64,000 nt of DNA, taken from NCBI GenBank assembly GCA_022316685.1, contig JAKJHU010000038.1, positions 3,830,384 through 3,894,383 of the forward strand, in the 5' to 3' direction. Positions 62,779-64,000 of this stretch are shown one piece after another. The notes under the pieces are model-generated. The model worked only from the letters and a program-made list of their open reading frames with translations, ran no database searches and was not told the origin of the DNA. The position numbers and the translations under genes were made by a program. This DNA comes from Progne subis subis. Lineage: Eukaryota > Chordata > Aves > Passeriformes > Hirundinidae. Numbering within the stretch: position 1 is the stretch's first letter; each line of letters starts with the position of its first letter.

Positions 62779-62823
62779 GGGGTTTTTTGGGGTTTTTTTG
62801 GGTTTTTTTGGTTTTTTTTTTTT
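62779..62823 (+). repeat. (G3-4 T6-7)n tract
   Basis: Blocks of G4, G4, G3 and G2 are separated by T6-T7 and end in T12 followed by CAG. It looks like a degenerate GGGGTTTTTTT repeat. The last G block has only two G, so it is just short of the standard G-quadruplex rule. The T12-CAG end mimics a splice acceptor, but what follows is not recognisable coding sequence. Confidence 0.85.
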
Positions 62824-64000
62824 CAGACAACATATGTAATAATCCTAAAAAAGTCAGAGATGGGATTTTAAAAGCCTAAGAGATGAGGGTGTCTAAAGAC
62901 ATTTATCCATTTTGACAGACTGCTGAATTTCCAATGGTATATTTCTGGGTATAGAAGCTGTTGCCTATTTTATTTTAAGTTGATATTTAGTGCTTAGAAG
63001 CTCAAATCAGAGTTTTGAGATTATTTTAAATAAGGAATGCTGTTATTTCATGCAGACTGTAAGGCTTTTCTGATTTCTTTGATTTGCAGTCATCAGATTT
63101 TGATCTAAATTTTTGTTGGGGAAACAAGCCCCACTAGTTTCTTGTAATACTTTGTAAAAGTTGATTCTTTTAGTGTTTAATATGGTAGAGTCCCTGCTGT
63201 GTGTTCCTTGTATGTTGTATACTGGTTTCATTTATCATGGGAAGCATTAAAATATTTTGTAATACTTAAATAGACTAAATTCCTAAATAACGGCGCAATG
63301 CCAAGGTGGAATTCACTTACAGCAGCAAAGAAAGAATTTAAGAAAGTGTTCAGTTGAAGTTCTTGTAGAAGTCAGTATTCTGCTGGCGCTGTATCATCTG
63401 TTAGCATGTCAAAAACTCGGCAGTGAAGTATATTGGCTATAAACTGGCTGTGGTAGAGAAAGATGGAAAGGATGCAGGGGTGACTATAGAAGTGAAGTAT
63501 AGTAGTTAGAGCAGAGCTTTCATTAGGAAAGTTTCTTTACATTCCCCAGAGCAGACTGCTGATGATTATAATCATTATTATATAAATAAGAATTTTTCCT
63601 ACTTGATATTTAATGTTGAAGTCCTGTACTTTTTTACAGAAAGTGCAGAGGCTTTCTAATGGAAGTAGTTGGTCATCCAAAATAGCTTTGGACTTACCAT
63701 CATGCAGGGAGCCAGCTTTCTTCAAAGAAATATCATTTTTTTCTTCAGAGAAATCTTTCTTCCTTGCCTCTTGCCCATTGCAAGAATACAGTAAGGTGTG
63801 GATCCAGGGGATTTTGAGTGTGCAGATATAAGCAGAGAAGTGGCATAATGACAGCTCTTGTGTGCAGATGGGGATGAGTTTGAAGGCAAAATAAGAGCAT
63901 TCATTTGGGGCCCTGAGCCAACCAATGAGCAAGATAAAGTTAAAGTAGGACAAAGGGGAGGGAGCTCCTGCTGTCAGTGGCTGCAGACTGCTGGTCAGGT

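Larger units (their letters stand above)
59391..64000 (+). other. COBLL1: COBLL1 intron 1, last segment in window
   Basis: AT-rich DNA with T22 at 60649-60670, a short CA repeat near 62433-62447 and the G/T tract at 62779-62823. Open frames up to 138 codons (63537-63953, minus strand, overlapping others on both strands) show no recognisable domain. COBLL1 exon 2, expected to begin with a basic RRKPK-type sequence, was not found here. Confidence 0.55.

Noticed and set aside
63537..63953. 138-codon minus-strand frame near the right edge
   Set aside because: It has no recognisable domain, overlaps two other frames and has no acceptor/donor context. It is plausible by chance, though a conserved exon cannot be excluded without alignment.
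1..64000. CRISPR arrays, prokaryotic defence islands, tRNA or rRNA genes, complete viral or retroviral elements
   Set aside because: I looked for regularly spaced repeats, tRNA T-loop motifs (GGTTCRANNCC) and long coding frames with viral domains and found none. The window is ordinary vertebrate DNA.

Overview
This is vertebrate nuclear DNA, most likely from a bird. It carries spliced genes with GT-AG introns, one compact GC-rich CpG island in AT-rich surroundings, and relics of CR1-type LINEs, the dominant avian retroposon. There is no sign of operons, prokaryotic genes, CRISPR arrays or viral genomes. The bird assignment rests on the CR1 remnants and the short gene spacing; I cannot name the species.

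Left part (1 to about 7.9 kb): the last five coding exons of SLC38A11, a putative sodium-coupled neutral amino acid transporter, on the + strand. They encode about 240 C-terminal residues and end in a stop at 6377-6379. A 3' UTR of roughly 1.4 kb probably follows. It contains a perfect 148-bp tandem duplication and ends near an AATAAA with a strongly GT-rich downstream stretch. The 5' half of the gene lies outside the window.

Middle (about 7.9 to 29.7 kb): AT-rich intergenic DNA in which I see no convincing gene, only simple repeats, short tandem duplications and a few perfect inverted repeats.

Around 29.74-31.29 kb: a CpG island with GC boxes. It contains the probable first coding exon of COBLL1 (cordon-bleu WH2 repeat protein like 1) at 30559-30602, + strand, with a near-ideal Kozak start and a consensus splice donor. 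The call agrees with the MDGR amino terminus I recall for COBLL1 and with the conserved vertebrate order SLC38A11-COBLL1, in which the 3' end of SLC38A11 faces the COBLL1 promoter.

Right part (about 31.3 to 64 kb): interpreted as the long first intron of COBLL1. It holds CR1 relics (46.86-47.0, 54.39-54.69, probably 44.0-44.1 and 58.8-59.4 kb), microsatellites, long poly-T/poly-A tracts and a small intronic CpG-dense patch at 52.07-52.35 kb that could be an alternative promoter or enhancer. I did not find COBLL1 exon 2.

The two genes are tandem neighbours with no evident functional link. I found no previously undescribed biological system. The most notable observations are the exact 148-bp duplication in the SLC38A11 3' UTR, the open reading frame continuous with COBLL1 exon 1, the intronic CpG patch, and several perfect palindromes and G-rich tracts.
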